64,000 nt of DNA from Dehalococcoidia bacterium (GTDB taxonomy: Bacteria; Chloroflexota; Dehalococcoidia; DSTF01; JACRBR01). The DNA lies in the NCBI GenBank assembly GCA_021462855.1, contig JAJTXQ010000065.1, positions 1 to 64,000 of the forward strand, read 5' to 3'. The translations under genes were made by a program, and so were the position numbers. The notes beneath the pieces are model-generated. The model searched no databases. It was not told where the DNA came from and saw only the letters and a program-made list of their open reading frames with translations. This document shows positions 37,005-46,141 of the stretch, in pieces (position 1 is the stretch's first letter; the number at the start of each line of letters is the position of its first letter).

Positions 37005-37915
37005 CCCTCCCCGGGCGCGTCTCGATCACCGAGGTCGGGCCGCGCGATGGCCTGCAGAACGAGGATACGCTGTTCGCGCTCGGCCGAAAGGTCGAGTTCG
37101 TCGATCGGCTGTCGTCGACCGGCCTGCGGCGCATCGAGGCGGCGTCGTTCGTCAGCCCGAAGGCGATCCCGCAGATGCGCGACGCCGGTGAGCTGATGCG
37201 CGGACTCCGCCGCGCGTCCGGCGTGACGTACGTGGCGCTCGTGCCCAATGAGCGCGGCGCGACCGACGCCATCGCCGCCGGCGCGGACGAAATCGCGACC
37301 GTGGTGTCGGCCTCGGAGACGCACAACCAGCGCAACATCAACCGCAGCGTGGCGCAGTCGCTCGATGCGATCGCCGGAGTGGCGCAGCTCGCGGCCGGCG
37401 CGCGGCTGCCGTGGACGGGCTACATCTCCACCGCCTTCGGGTGCCCGTACGAGGGTGCGGTCGACCCGGCGCGCGTGCTCGAGATCGCGGAACGGCTGGT
37501 CGCGCTGGGCGCCGGCGGCATCGCGCTGGGGGACACGATCGGCGCGGCGGAGCCACGGCAGGCCGGCGCGCTCGTCGGGGCGCTTCGCGCCCGGCTGGCG
37601 GGTGTGCCGCTGCGGCTGCACTTCCACGATACGCGCGGGACGGCGCTCGCCAACGTGCTCGCCGCGCTCCAAGCCGGGGCCGACGAGTTCGATGCGTCGG
37701 TTGGCGGGCTGGGTGGTTGCCCGTACGCCCCCGGCGCCGCCGGCAACGTCGCCACGGAAGACCTGGTGTACATGCTGCACCGCATGGGCATCGAGACCGG
37801 TGTGGATCTGGCCGCGCTCATCGAGGTGGCGCGCTGGATCGAGGGCGTGGTCGGGCGCGCGCTGCCCGGCCGCGTGAAGGGCGCCGGCGACGGCGCGCTG
37901 CAGGCCGCCGGATGA
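37001..37915 (+). CDS. liuE: hydroxymethylglutaryl-CoA lyase
   Basis: 304 residues from ATG 37001 (ATGA overlap). TIM-barrel enzyme with TEVGPRDGLQNE at 10-21 (metal-binding Asp16) and the signature loop GGLGGCPYAPGAAGN carrying the catalytic Cys near 240; HFHDTRG supplies metal His residues. It splits HMG-CoA to acetyl-CoA and acetoacetate, the last specific step of leucine breakdown. Confidence 0.94.
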   Translation: MTLPGRVSITEVGPRDGLQNEDTLFALGRKVEFVDRLSSTGLRRIEAASFVSPKAIPQMRDAGELMRGLRRASGVTYVALVPNERGATDAIAAGADEIATVVSASETHNQRNINRSVAQSLDAIAGVAQLAAGARLPWTGYISTAFGCPYEGAVDPARVLEIAERLVALGAGGIALGDTIGAAEPRQAGALVGALRARLAGVPLRLHFHDTRGTALANVLAALQAGADEFDASVGGLGGCPYAPGAAGNVATEDLVYMLHRMGIETGVDLAALIEVARWIEGVVGRALPGRVKGAGDGALQAAG

Positions 37916-38604
37916 ACGGCAACATCTTCGACACGCCCGATGACGCGCTGCACGATGTGTTCGAGGGCGCGACGATCATGTTTGGCGGCTTCGTCTCCGC
38001 CGGCTCGCCGAGCAACCTGATCCTCGCGCTCCAGCGGCGCGGGACATCGGGCATCACCGGCATCGCCAACAACATCGGCCTCGGCGACTTGCTCGACGTG
38101 CTGAACGAGCGGCGGCAACTGGCGAAGTTCATCGCCACGTTCGCCATCCGCGCATCGGGCGGGCGGGCGAGCCGGTTCGAGGAGCTGTACCGCCGCGGCG
38201 AGGTGGAGCTGGAGTTGGTGCCGCAGGGCACGTTCGCCGAGCGCATCCGCGCGGGCGGCGCCGGGCTCGGCGGCGTGCTTACGCGCACCGGGCTCGGCAC
38301 GATGGTGCAGGAGGGCAAGCAGGTGCTGAACGTCGGCGGCGAGGACTATCTGCTCGAGATGCCGCTTCGCGCTGACTTCGCGTTCATCAAGGCGCACCGC
38401 GCCGACCGCATGGGCAACCTGCAGTACCGGCTCGCAGGCCGCAACTTCAACCCCGTGATGGCGACCGCCGCCCGCATCGTGATCGCCGAGGTGGAGGAGA
38501 TCGTTGAGCCGGGCGCGATCGACCCGTCCGATGTCGGCACACCGGCCGTGTACGTCGACCGGATCGTGCGTTGCGACCCGGTGCCGGTGCGATGGGAGGG
38601 ATGA
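37912..38604 (+). CDS. 3-oxoacid CoA-transferase subunit A
   Basis: 230 residues from ATG 37912 (ATGA overlap with the lyase). Family I CoA-transferase alpha features: GATIMFGGF, GSPSNLILAL, VPQGTFAERIRAGGAGLGG and TRTGLGT. With subunit B it activates acetoacetate, the lyase product, to acetoacetyl-CoA by moving CoA from succinyl-CoA or another donor. Position right after HMG-CoA lyase supports acetoacetate as substrate. Confidence 0.9.
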   Translation: MNGNIFDTPDDALHDVFEGATIMFGGFVSAGSPSNLILALQRRGTSGITGIANNIGLGDLLDVLNERRQLAKFIATFAIRASGGRASRFEELYRRGEVELELVPQGTFAERIRAGGAGLGGVLTRTGLGTMVQEGKQVLNVGGEDYLLEMPLRADFAFIKAHRADRMGNLQYRLAGRNFNPVMATAARIVIAEVEEIVEPGAIDPSDVGTPAVYVDRIVRCDPVPVRWEG

Positions 38605-38605
38605 C

Positions 38606-39265
38606 GTGGCGGAGCCGCTGACCCGTGAGCTCATCGCCCTTCGCGTCGCCCGCGAACTGCGCGGCGGCATGGTGGTGAACCTCGGCATCGGACTGCCGAC
38701 GCTCGTCGGCAACTTCCTGCCGGAGGGCGAGCAGGTGCTGCTGCAGTCGGAGAACGGCATCCTCGGGTACGGTCGCATGAGCGACGCGGACTTCGACTCG
38801 GACCTGATCAATGCGGGCGGGCAGCCGGTGACGCTGCTGCCCGGCGCGAGCTTCTTCGACAGCGTCGATTCGTTCGCGATGATCCGCGGCGGCCATGTCG
38901 ATGTCGCGGTACTCGGCGGGCTCGAGGTGTCGGAGCGCGGCGACCTCGCGAACTGGTACCTGCCCGAGCGGGGCGGCGGCTCGATCGGCGGCGCGATGGA
39001 CCTCGCGTGCGGCGCGCGGCGCCTGATCATCGCGATGACCCATACGGCGCGGGGTGACCGGCCGCGCATCCGTACACGCTGCGAGTATCCGCTCACGGCT
39101 GCCGGGGTCGTCGACCTCATCGTTACCGATCTCGCGGTGATCGAGGTGCACCCGGACGGCCTGCTCCTCACCGAAGTCGCGCCCGGATTCGACCCGGCGT
39201 ACGTGCAGGCGCGCACGGAGCCGCGCCTCCGCATCTCGCGGGACCTGCGGGAGATGGACCTGTAG
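38606..39265 (+). CDS. 3-oxoacid CoA-transferase subunit B
   Basis: 219 residues from GTG 38606; GGGAGGG (38595-38601) just before the previous stop serves as its ribosome binding site. VNLGIGLPTLV opens the domain and QSENGILG gives the catalytic Glu49 that forms the glutamyl-CoA thioester. Later GGHVDVAVLGGLEV and TEVAPGF are typical of SCOT/AtoA beta subunits. One base separates the genes, so subunits A and B should be made in equal amounts. Confidence 0.92.
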   Translation: MAEPLTRELIALRVARELRGGMVVNLGIGLPTLVGNFLPEGEQVLLQSENGILGYGRMSDADFDSDLINAGGQPVTLLPGASFFDSVDSFAMIRGGHVDVAVLGGLEVSERGDLANWYLPERGGGSIGGAMDLACGARRLIIAMTHTARGDRPRIRTRCEYPLTAAGVVDLIVTDLAVIEVHPDGLLLTEVAPGFDPAYVQARTEPRLRISRDLREMDL

Positions 39266-39347
39266 CGCCCGACGGGCGGGACGCCCTGCGGCGAGCGCAT
39301 CGCGCCGCGCTGTCCCGTGCGCGGGCGCGCTGCTATCGTTTCCGGCG

Positions 39348-40349
39348 ATGCAGCACGATGCGCCGCCGGCGATGCCGTTCCTCGACCCGGGCGCGACCGG
39401 CCCGCCGGGGCCGGGCAAGCTGATGTCCGCGCGCGAGGCCGTCGGCACGTTCGGGCACGACGGTGACAGTGTGTTCCTCGGCTACACGACGTGGGCGAAC
39501 GCGCTCGAATGGGAGATCGCCCGCCAGCGCAAGAAGCGCCTGACCGCCGTCGGCACGGTGGGCTCGCTGCTGCTGCCGCTCATTGGCTGCGCTGACAGGA
39601 TCATCACCGCGTACGCGCTGGGCGCGCTGTCGCCATGGTTCAAGCGCCGCCTCGCCGCGGGCGAGTGGCAACTCGACGACTACACGAACCAGTCGCTCGC
39701 GTTGATGTTCATGGCCGGCGCGCTCGGCATCCCGTTCATCCCGACGCGGTCGATGCTCGGCACCGACTTCGTCTCGCCGGCGTACCACCCGCAGCCGAAC
39801 GGCGTCCTGGGCGCGGACAAGCTGCGCGTCATCGCATCTCCGTTCGGCGGCGAGCCGCTGGTCGCGCTGCCGGCATTGCGGCCCGACGTTTCGTGCGTGC
39901 ACGTGCAGTGGGCCGACGAGGACGGCAACGCCGCGTTCTGGGGCGGCCACGGCGAAGTGCGCTGGGCGCTCTGGGCATCGAAGCGAATCGTCATCTCGGC
40001 CGAGGAGATCGTGCCGCGGGGCGTGCTGCGCTCGGACCCGCACCGCGTGACCGTGCCGGGGTTCATGGTCGATGCCGTTGTCCACATGCCGTTCGGCGCG
40101 CTGCCGTGGGCGGTGCCGGGATACTACGGGAGCTCGCCGCGCTTCCAGGCGGAGTTCATCGCCGGGCTGCGCGGCGAGGAGACGTTCGACGAGCAGATCG
40201 CGCGCTGGATCGACGGCTGCGCCGACCACGAGGCATTCCTCGCGCTGTTCGAGGAGCGCTACGGCGCGGGCGCGCTCGACGCGCACCGCGTGAACCGCGC
40301 GTGGCAGCCGGCGCGGCCGATCACCTACGGCTGGCGGTCGGCGCGATGA
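39348..40349 (+). CDS. CoA-transferase subunit A, GctA/IpdA-like
   Basis: 333 residues from ATG 39348. It belongs to the glutaconate/IpdA branch of family I: LMSAREAVGTFGHDGDSVFL, IGCADRIITAYA, LGIPFIPTRSMLGTD and a C-terminal GYYGSSPRFQAEF. It is distinct from the SCOT pair upstream. IpdAB itself opens a steroid ring with CoA rather than exchanging it, so the reaction (CoA transfer or ring hydrolysis) is open. TATCGT lies 8 nt before the ATG, so it may start its own near-leaderless transcript. Confidence 0.85.
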   Translation: MQHDAPPAMPFLDPGATGPPGPGKLMSAREAVGTFGHDGDSVFLGYTTWANALEWEIARQRKKRLTAVGTVGSLLLPLIGCADRIITAYALGALSPWFKRRLAAGEWQLDDYTNQSLALMFMAGALGIPFIPTRSMLGTDFVSPAYHPQPNGVLGADKLRVIASPFGGEPLVALPALRPDVSCVHVQWADEDGNAAFWGGHGEVRWALWASKRIVISAEEIVPRGVLRSDPHRVTVPGFMVDAVVHMPFGALPWAVPGYYGSSPRFQAEFIAGLRGEETFDEQIARWIDGCADHEAFLALFEERYGAGALDAHRVNRAWQPARPITYGWRSAR

Positions 40350-41155
40350 CCGGCGACTACACGCTGCCCGAGATGATGGTGGTGCAGGCGGCGCGCGAGA
40401 TCGCCGGCGCCCGCGCGGCGTTCGTCGGCATGGGGTTGCCGATGCTTGCAGCGGCGCTCGCGAAGTTCGCGCATAACCCTGCGCTCATCTTCAGCACCGA
40501 GGTCGGCGTCGGCGACTGGCACCCGCCACTCGACGAGGTCGACCGCGCGCCCGGCACCGTCGGCGACCCCATCCTCGATCGCGGCGCGGCGTACGCCGGC
40601 GACATGGTCGACGCGCTCGGCGCGTGGCTGATGGGCGGGCGCTTCGACTGCGCCGTGCTGACGGCGGCAGAAGTCGACCGCTACGGCAACCTCAACACGC
40701 TGCTCATCGGCGACCCGGCGCGCCCGGACGTGCGGCTGCCGGGCACCGGCGGCAACACCGATGCCGCGTGCCTCGCGCGGCGCGTGGTTACGATCATCTC
40801 ACTCGAACCGCGGCGGTTTGTCGAGCGTGTGTCGTTTCTCGCGAGCCCCGGCTACATCGATGGCCCGGGAGCGCGCCGCCGCGCCGGACTCGACCCGCAG
40901 GGACCGAACATCGTCGTCAGCACGATGGGCGTGTTTCATTTCGACACGCCGGACGGCGGTGACGGCGGGACGTGCGAGATGGTGCTGGCGAAGACCTTCC
41001 CCGGCATCGCCGCGGACGCCGTCGCCGCGCTCGTCCCGTGGCCGCTGCGCGCGGCGCGCGAAGTCGCGGAGTGCGCACCACCGTCGGACGACGAATTGCG
41101 CCTCGTCCGGCATCTCGACCCTGGCCCGATGTATCTCCGGCCCGGCCGGTACTGA
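40346..41155 (+). CDS. CoA-transferase subunit B, GctB/IpdB-like
   Basis: 269 residues from ATG 40346, overlapping subunit A by 4 nt. Features: GARAAFVGMGLPMLAAALA, FSTEVGVGDW (a Glu in the region of the GctB catalytic Glu), DAACLARRVVTI and PGYIDGPGARRRAGL. With the preceding gene it forms a heterodimeric family I enzyme. The substrate is unknown. It ends the plus-strand cluster and converges on trpB. Confidence 0.85.
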   Translation: MTGDYTLPEMMVVQAAREIAGARAAFVGMGLPMLAAALAKFAHNPALIFSTEVGVGDWHPPLDEVDRAPGTVGDPILDRGAAYAGDMVDALGAWLMGGRFDCAVLTAAEVDRYGNLNTLLIGDPARPDVRLPGTGGNTDAACLARRVVTIISLEPRRFVERVSFLASPGYIDGPGARRRAGLDPQGPNIVVSTMGVFHFDTPDGGDGGTCEMVLAKTFPGIAADAVAALVPWPLRAAREVAECAPPSDDELRLVRHLDPGPMYLRPGRY

Positions 41156-41242
41156 GGCGCGTTCCCGGCGGGTGCATCCCTTCCAGGCGGCGGCCCCAGG
41201 CGGTGTGATGGGCGTCCTCCGGGCGAACGCGCCCCCGCGCCG

Positions 41243-42442
41243 CTACGGCTCGATGCCGAGCGCCGAGATCACCGTGTTGATGTCCTTGTCGCCGCGACCC
41301 GAGAGCCCGAGCAGCACGAGCGTGTCTTTTGCCATCGCCGGCGCGATCTTCGCGAGATGCGCGATCGCATGCGAAGGCTCGAGCGCCGGAATGATGCCCT
41401 CGGTCTCGCTCAGGAGACGGAAGCCGTCGAGCGCTTCCGCGTCGGTGACCGAGACGTACTCGGCGCGCCGCGTGTCCTTGTAGAAGCTGTGCTCCGGCCC
41501 GACGCCCGGGTAGTCAAGCCCGGCGGAGATGCTGTGCGCCTCCTGCACCTGTCCGAACTCGTCCTGCAGCAGATACGACTTGGAGCCGTGCAGGATGCCC
41601 GGGCGGCCCTTCGACAGCGTCGCGGCGTGCTTCATCGTCGTCAGTCCCTCGCCCGCCGCCTCGACGCCGATGAAGCGCACGGACGGGTCTTCGGCGAACG
41701 GATGAAACAGGCCGATGGCGTTGCTTCCGCCGCCGACGCAGGCGATCGCGTAGTCCGGCAGCCTGCCCTCCGCCTCGAGGATCTGCGCGCGCGCCTCGCG
41801 CCCGATCACTGACTGGAACTCGCGCACGAGCCAGGGGTAGGGGTGCGGCCCCGCGGCGCTGCCGATGAGGTAGTAGGTGTCGCGCACGTGCGTCACCCAT
41901 CCGCGGATCGCCTCGTTCATCGCGTCCTTCAGCGTGCGCGACCCGCTCTCGACGACCTCGACCCGGGCGCCGAGCAGCTTCATGCGGAAGACGTTGAGTG
42001 ACTGGCGGCGCACATCCTCGGCGCCCATGAACACGGTGCACTCCATGCCGAGCATGGCGCAGACGGTCGCCGTGGCGACACCGTGCTGGCCGGCGCCGGT
42101 CTCGGCGAAGACACGCCGCTTGCCCATCCGCCGGGCGAGCAGGCCCTGCGCGAGCGCGTTGTTGATCTTGTGTGCGCCGGTGTGCGCCAGGTCCTCGCGC
42201 TTGATGTAGATCTTCGCGCCGCCGAGCCGCCGCGCCAGGTTCTCGGCGTAGTACAGCGCCGTCGGCCGCCCGACGTATGTGCGGAGCAGATGGTTCAGCT
42301 CCGCCTGGAATGTCTCGTCGGCGAGCGCTTCGCGGAACGCCGCCGTGAGCTCGTTGAGGGCGACCATCAGCGTTTCCGGCACAAACCGGCCGCCGTACGG
42401 CCCGAAGTGGCCCAGCTCGTCCGGGAACGCGGGTGTCGTCAT
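41243..42442 (-). CDS. trpB: tryptophan synthase beta chain (TrpB1)
   Basis: 399 residues. Pyridoxal-phosphate Lys in GAHKINNA near 90, ETGAGQHGV for the indole-site Glu, and GGGSNAIG for the phosphate cup. It joins indole and serine to tryptophan. It is the last gene of the trp operon, 16 nt after trpF, and no trpA follows before the convergent CoA-transferase genes. This is unusual because TrpB1 normally needs TrpA both for indole supply and activation. Confidence 0.95.
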   Translation of the reverse strand: MTTPAFPDELGHFGPYGGRFVPETLMVALNELTAAFREALADETFQAELNHLLRTYVGRPTALYYAENLARRLGGAKIYIKREDLAHTGAHKINNALAQGLLARRMGKRRVFAETGAGQHGVATATVCAMLGMECTVFMGAEDVRRQSLNVFRMKLLGARVEVVESGSRTLKDAMNEAIRGWVTHVRDTYYLIGSAAGPHPYPWLVREFQSVIGREARAQILEAEGRLPDYAIACVGGGSNAIGLFHPFAEDPSVRFIGVEAAGEGLTTMKHAATLSKGRPGILHGSKSYLLQDEFGQVQEAHSISAGLDYPGVGPEHSFYKDTRRAEYVSVTDAEALDGFRLLSETEGIIPALEPSHAIAHLAKIAPAMAKDTLVLLGLSGRGDKDINTVISALGIEP

Positions 42443-42458
42443 GGGCGCCGCCTTTCCC

Positions 42459-43184
42459 TCACACCGTCACGCCTTTCGCGGCGCGGACGAATGCGGCGAT
42501 CTTCGCCGGATCCTTGGCGCCGTCCGTCTCCACGCCCGATGATACGTCGACGAGCCACGGCCGCACCTCGCGGATCGTCGCCGCGACATTGTCGGGCGAC
42601 AGGCCGCCGGCGAGCCACAGCGGCACGCGCGCGGCGACATCGCGGGCGAGCGCGCGGTCGGCGGCGACGCCGGCGCCGCGGCTCGGGTCGAGCATCAGCG
42701 CGAGCGCGGCACCCGGCTCCGCCGTCGCGAGCAGCGCATCGGCGCTCACGCCGGGACGCGGGCGCAGCGCCTTCACGGCCTGCCGCGTCGCCAGCAGACA
42801 ATCGCTCCACGGCTCGCCGCCGCTCAGTTGCACGAGGTCGAGGCCCGCCTCCTCGGCGACGGCGTTGACCTCGTCGATCGGCTGATCCTCGAACACGCCG
42901 ACGACGAGCGGGCGTTTGCGCGCGAGCAGCCGGTCGAGCGCCTCGGCGCCATGCTGGAACCACGCATCGACGCCCTCGAACCGTCCGGGGTGCAACGGTG
43001 GTGGCTCCTGTTGCTCGATCTCTCGTTGGACCCCGCCGACCGCCGCCGCGATCAGCGCCGCCTCCTCGGGCGACACGCGCCTGCGGCTGCCGGCGAAGAT
43101 GATGCCGATGAAGTCGGCGCCGGCCTCGGCCGCGGCGACGGCGTCGGCGACGCGCATGCAGCCACAGATCTTCACGCGCGTCAC
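42459..43184 (-). CDS. trpF: phosphoribosylanthranilate isomerase
   Basis: 241 residues from GTG 43184, overlapping the kinase stop (GTGA). KICGCMR carries the catalytic Cys, [11 protein letters not shown] and [15 protein letters not shown] the phosphate site and catalytic Asp. It is about 35 residues longer than usual: an insertion after strand 2 (about residues 45-80, [12 protein letters not shown] through LLARKRP) has no counterpart in typical TrpF. Confidence 0.92.
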   Translation of the reverse strand: MTRVKICGCMRVADAVAAAEAGADFIGIIFAGSRRRVSPEEAALIAAAVGGVQREIEQQEPPPLHPGRFEGVDAWFQHGAEALDRLLARKRPLVVGVFEDQPIDEVNAVAEEAGLDLVQLSGGEPWSDCLLATRQAVKALRPRPGVSADALLATAEPGAALALMLDPSRGAGVAADRALARDVAARVPLWLAGGLSPDNVAATIREVRPWLVDVSSGVETDGAKDPAKIAAFVRAAKGVTV

Positions 43185-43693
43185 GGCGCCGCCACCGCCG
43201 CGCGGATGTACGCCAGCGCGTCGGCGACGAGGTCGGCGAGCGGACGGGTGGTGTCGAGCGTCAGCCGCGCGCCGCCGACGGCGATCGTGCCGGAGAGCGC
43301 CGATGCGTCGATCGGCTCGCGGGGCTGCGACGAGCGAGCTTCGCGCGTGGCGAGGCGGCGGCGCAGTTCGTCTCGATCCGGGCACACGCATTCGATCAAC
43401 AGCGGCGGCACGCCGGCCGCGCGCGAGATGGCGTGCCAGCCCGCCTCGACCCGCGGCCAGTACACCGGGTTGTCGAGCACCAGGCTCACACCCTGCGCGA
43501 CGATGCTCTCGGCGAGCGCGAAGTACGCCTCGTATGCGCCCGCCGCAGCTGCACGCTCGTCGATGCCGCTGTCCAGCAGCGCCGCCTTGATCACGTCTTT
43601 GTCGAGCGCCAGCGCGCCAGTCCGCGCGCCGATCGCTCGCGCGAGCGTGCTCTTGCCGCTCCCCGGCGCGCCGTGCATCTGCAGCACGAACAT
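43181..43693 (-). CDS. P-loop kinase-like ATPase inside the trp operon
   Basis: 170 residues from ATG 43693, overlapping the trpC stop by one base; its own stop overlaps trpF. Walker A is GAPGSGKST at residues 8-16. An Asp/Asn in VLDNPVY and ECVCPDRDELRRRL follow, a pattern of small zeta-toxin/shikimate- or gluconate-kinase-like proteins. It probably phosphorylates a small molecule. It is not a known tryptophan gene and its tight coupling on both sides is striking. A GntK/AAA-type kinase recruited by chance is the null explanation. Confidence 0.82.
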   Translation of the reverse strand: MFVLQMHGAPGSGKSTLARAIGARTGALALDKDVIKAALLDSGIDERAAAAGAYEAYFALAESIVAQGVSLVLDNPVYWPRVEAGWHAISRAAGVPPLLIECVCPDRDELRRRLATREARSSQPREPIDASALSGTIAVGGARLTLDTTRPLADLVADALAYIRAAVAAP

Positions 43694-44523
43694 CAGATCA
43701 GGAACTCCCGCATCTTCTCGCGCACGTCCGGCGCGACCATCAGCGCCTCTCCCACGAGCACGGCGTGCACGCCGCAGCGCGCCATGCGCTCCGCGTCGGC
43801 GCGCGTGTGGATGCCGCTGAGCGCGACCACGACGCGGTCCTGCGGGATCAGCGGGCGCAGCCGCTCCGTGACGGCGAGGTCTACGCCAAACGTCACCAGG
43901 TCGCGGTTGTTGATGCCGATGAGGTCCGCATCGACGCCGAGCGCGCGCTCGGCCTCCGCCTCCGACGCTATCTCGACCAGGCACTCCAGCTCCAGGCCGT
44001 GCGCCAGTTCGACCAGCTCGCGAAGCGTCGCGTCGTCGAGGATCGCCGCGATGAGCAGGATCGCGTCGGCGCCGTACGCGCGCGATTCGTACACCTGGTA
44101 GGGGTCGAAGATGAAGTCCTTGCGCAGCATCGCCGGCCTGCCGCCGGGGTAGTAGCCATCGATACTGACGCGGCAGTCGGACAGGAAGTCAATCGACCCC
44201 TGGAAGTACTTCGACTCGGTGAGGATAGAGATGCCCGCCGCGCCGCCGATCGTGTATGTCCGCGCGATGGCGCGGTGTTCCAGGACCGGCACGAGCCGCC
44301 CCTTCGACGGCGTGGCCTTCTTGATCTCGGCGATCAGTTGCAGGCGGTGGCCGCCGCTGCTCGGCCCCCGCGGCCCCTCGAGGATGGAGCGCACGAGGCT
44401 CCACTGCGGGGTGGCGATGCGGTCCTGGCGCTTCTTGAGCGCGGCGAGCGGCTCGGCGGTCTTGCGACGCTCGACCTCGGCGCGCTTGTCAGCGACGATC
44501 TGCGCCAGGATGTCGCCGGCCAT
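43693..44523 (-). CDS. trpC: indole-3-glycerol phosphate synthase
   Basis: 276 residues from ATG 44523, 2 nt after trpD. TIM barrel with IAEIKKATPSKG (catalytic Lys and Glu region), LRKDFIFDPYQVYESRAYGADAILLI, GINNRDL and ALSGIHTRADAERM for the phosphate site. It closes the indole ring from the CdRP intermediate. Confidence 0.95.
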   Translation of the reverse strand: MAGDILAQIVADKRAEVERRKTAEPLAALKKRQDRIATPQWSLVRSILEGPRGPSSGGHRLQLIAEIKKATPSKGRLVPVLEHRAIARTYTIGGAAGISILTESKYFQGSIDFLSDCRVSIDGYYPGGRPAMLRKDFIFDPYQVYESRAYGADAILLIAAILDDATLRELVELAHGLELECLVEIASEAEAERALGVDADLIGINNRDLVTFGVDLAVTERLRPLIPQDRVVVALSGIHTRADAERMARCGVHAVLVGEALMVAPDVREKMREFLI

Positions 44524-44525
44524 CG

Positions 44526-45551
44526 CTATACCTCGTTCGTCGCGGCGATGAAGGCGTCCAGCTTCGCCGCCGACGCGCCGCTGTCGACGCTGTCCGCGGC
44601 CAGCGCGGCTCCCGCGGCGATGTCCGGCGCGGCGCCCCACGCGACGAGCGCGGCGCCCGCGTTGATCAGCGCGAAGTCACGCAGCGGGCCGGGCGCGCCC
44701 TCGAGCACGAGGCGCAGCTCGGTGGCGTTCTGCTCCGGCGTGCCGCCGCGCAGGTAGCCGATCTCGTGCGCGGCGAGCCCGGCATCGGCCGGCGTGATGC
44801 GGTACGCGCGCACGCCGTCGGGCGTGAGCTCGGCGACCGTCGTCGGGCCGCTGATGCTCACCTCGTCGAACCCGTCGTCGCCGTGGACGACGAGCGCGCG
44901 CTCGCTGCCGAGCCGCTGCAGCACCGCGGCGATCGTCTCGACGAGATCGCGCCGCGGCACGCCGATGACCTGTCGCCGCGCTCCCGCGGGGTTCGTCAGC
45001 GGGCCGAGCAGGTTGAACACCGTGCGGATGCCGATCTCGCGCCGCGGCTGCGCGACGTGCTTCATCGCCGGATGAAACGCTTGCGCGAACATGAACCCGA
45101 CACCGGCACGCTCGATGCACGCCTTGACCTGGCCCGGTGCGAGGTCGATCTTCGCGCCGAGCGCCTCGAGCACGTCGGCGCTGCCGCTCTTCGACGTCAT
45201 CGCGCGGTTGCCGTGTTTGGCGACGCGTGCGCCGGCGCCGGCGGCGATGAACGCGGCGCACGTGCTGACGTTGAACGAGCCACTTGCGTCGCCGCCCGTG
45301 CCGCACGTGTCGAGCAGCGGGCCATCCATCTCGATGCGGCTCGACTTCTCGCGCATGACGCGCGCCATGCCGGCGATCTCGCCGGCGGATTCGCCCTTCA
45401 TGCGCAGCGCGGCGACGAATGCGCCGAACTGCGCCGGCGTGGCGGCGCCCGTCATCAACTCCTCCATGCACGCCGCTGCCAGCGCCTCGTCGATGTCCTT
45501 GCGCTCGACGAGCGCCGCGATCGCGGTGCGGATGTTTGTGGCTTCGGTCAT
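44526..45551 (-). CDS. trpD: anthranilate phosphoribosyltransferase
   Basis: 341 residues from ATG 45551 (ATGA overlap with trpG). The PRPP-binding loop is [15 protein letters not shown] near 79; [21 protein letters not shown] and [19 protein letters not shown] follow. It attaches the phosphoribosyl group to anthranilate. Confidence 0.95.
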   Translation of the reverse strand: MTEATNIRTAIAALVERKDIDEALAAACMEELMTGAATPAQFGAFVAALRMKGESAGEIAGMARVMREKSSRIEMDGPLLDTCGTGGDASGSFNVSTCAAFIAAGAGARVAKHGNRAMTSKSGSADVLEALGAKIDLAPGQVKACIERAGVGFMFAQAFHPAMKHVAQPRREIGIRTVFNLLGPLTNPAGARRQVIGVPRRDLVETIAAVLQRLGSERALVVHGDDGFDEVSISGPTTVAELTPDGVRAYRITPADAGLAAHEIGYLRGGTPEQNATELRLVLEGAPGPLRDFALINAGAALVAWGAAPDIAAGAALAADSVDSGASAAKLDAFIAATNEV

Positions 45552-46141
45552 GGCCGTGTGCCCGCAACGATAACAGGTTCCAGCCGGAGGAAGTTCCGCA
45601 GGATGTCGTGGCCGTGCTCGGTGAGGATCGACTCCGGGTGAAACTGCACGCCCTCAACCGGCAGCGTGCGGTGCCGGACGCCCATGATCACGCCGTGCTC
45701 GCTCCACGCGCTCACCTCGAGCACATCCGGCACGCTGTCCGGGCGGATCGCCAGCGAGTGGTAGCGCGTCGCCGTGAACGGCGAGGGCAGCCCGGCGAAG
45801 ACGCCGCGGCCGTCGTGCGTCACCTGCGAAAGCTTCCCGTGCAGGATCTCGCCCGCACCCTCGACGATGCCGCCGTACACCTCGCCGATGCACTGGTGGC
45901 CGAGGCAGACGCCGAGCACCGGCGCGCGCCCGGCGAAACGGCGGATCACGTCCTTGCTGATGCCGGCGTCGTCCGGGTTGCCCGGGCCGGGCGAGATGAT
46001 GATCCGTTCGGGCGCCATCTCCTCGATGTCTTCGAGCGTTGCCCGGTCGTTGCGCACGACCTCGGTCTGCGCGCCCAGCTCGCCGAGAAACTGGTACAGG
46101 TTGTACGTGAAGCTGTCGTAGTTGTCGATCAGCAGCAGCAT
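45548..46141 (-). CDS. trpG: anthranilate synthase glutamine amidotransferase component
   Basis: 197 residues from ATG 46141, overlapping the upstream fusion gene's stop by one base. Class I amidotransferase: [13 protein letters not shown] start, [11 protein letters not shown], the nucleophile Cys79 in [11 protein letters not shown] and the His-Glu pair in [13 protein letters not shown]. It feeds ammonia to TrpE. Confidence 0.95.
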   Translation of the reverse strand: MLLLIDNYDSFTYNLYQFLGELGAQTEVVRNDRATLEDIEEMAPERIIISPGPGNPDDAGISKDVIRRFAGRAPVLGVCLGHQCIGEVYGGIVEGAGEILHGKLSQVTHDGRGVFAGLPSPFTATRYHSLAIRPDSVPDVLEVSAWSEHGVIMGVRHRTLPVEGVQFHPESILTEHGHDILRNFLRLEPVIVAGTRP

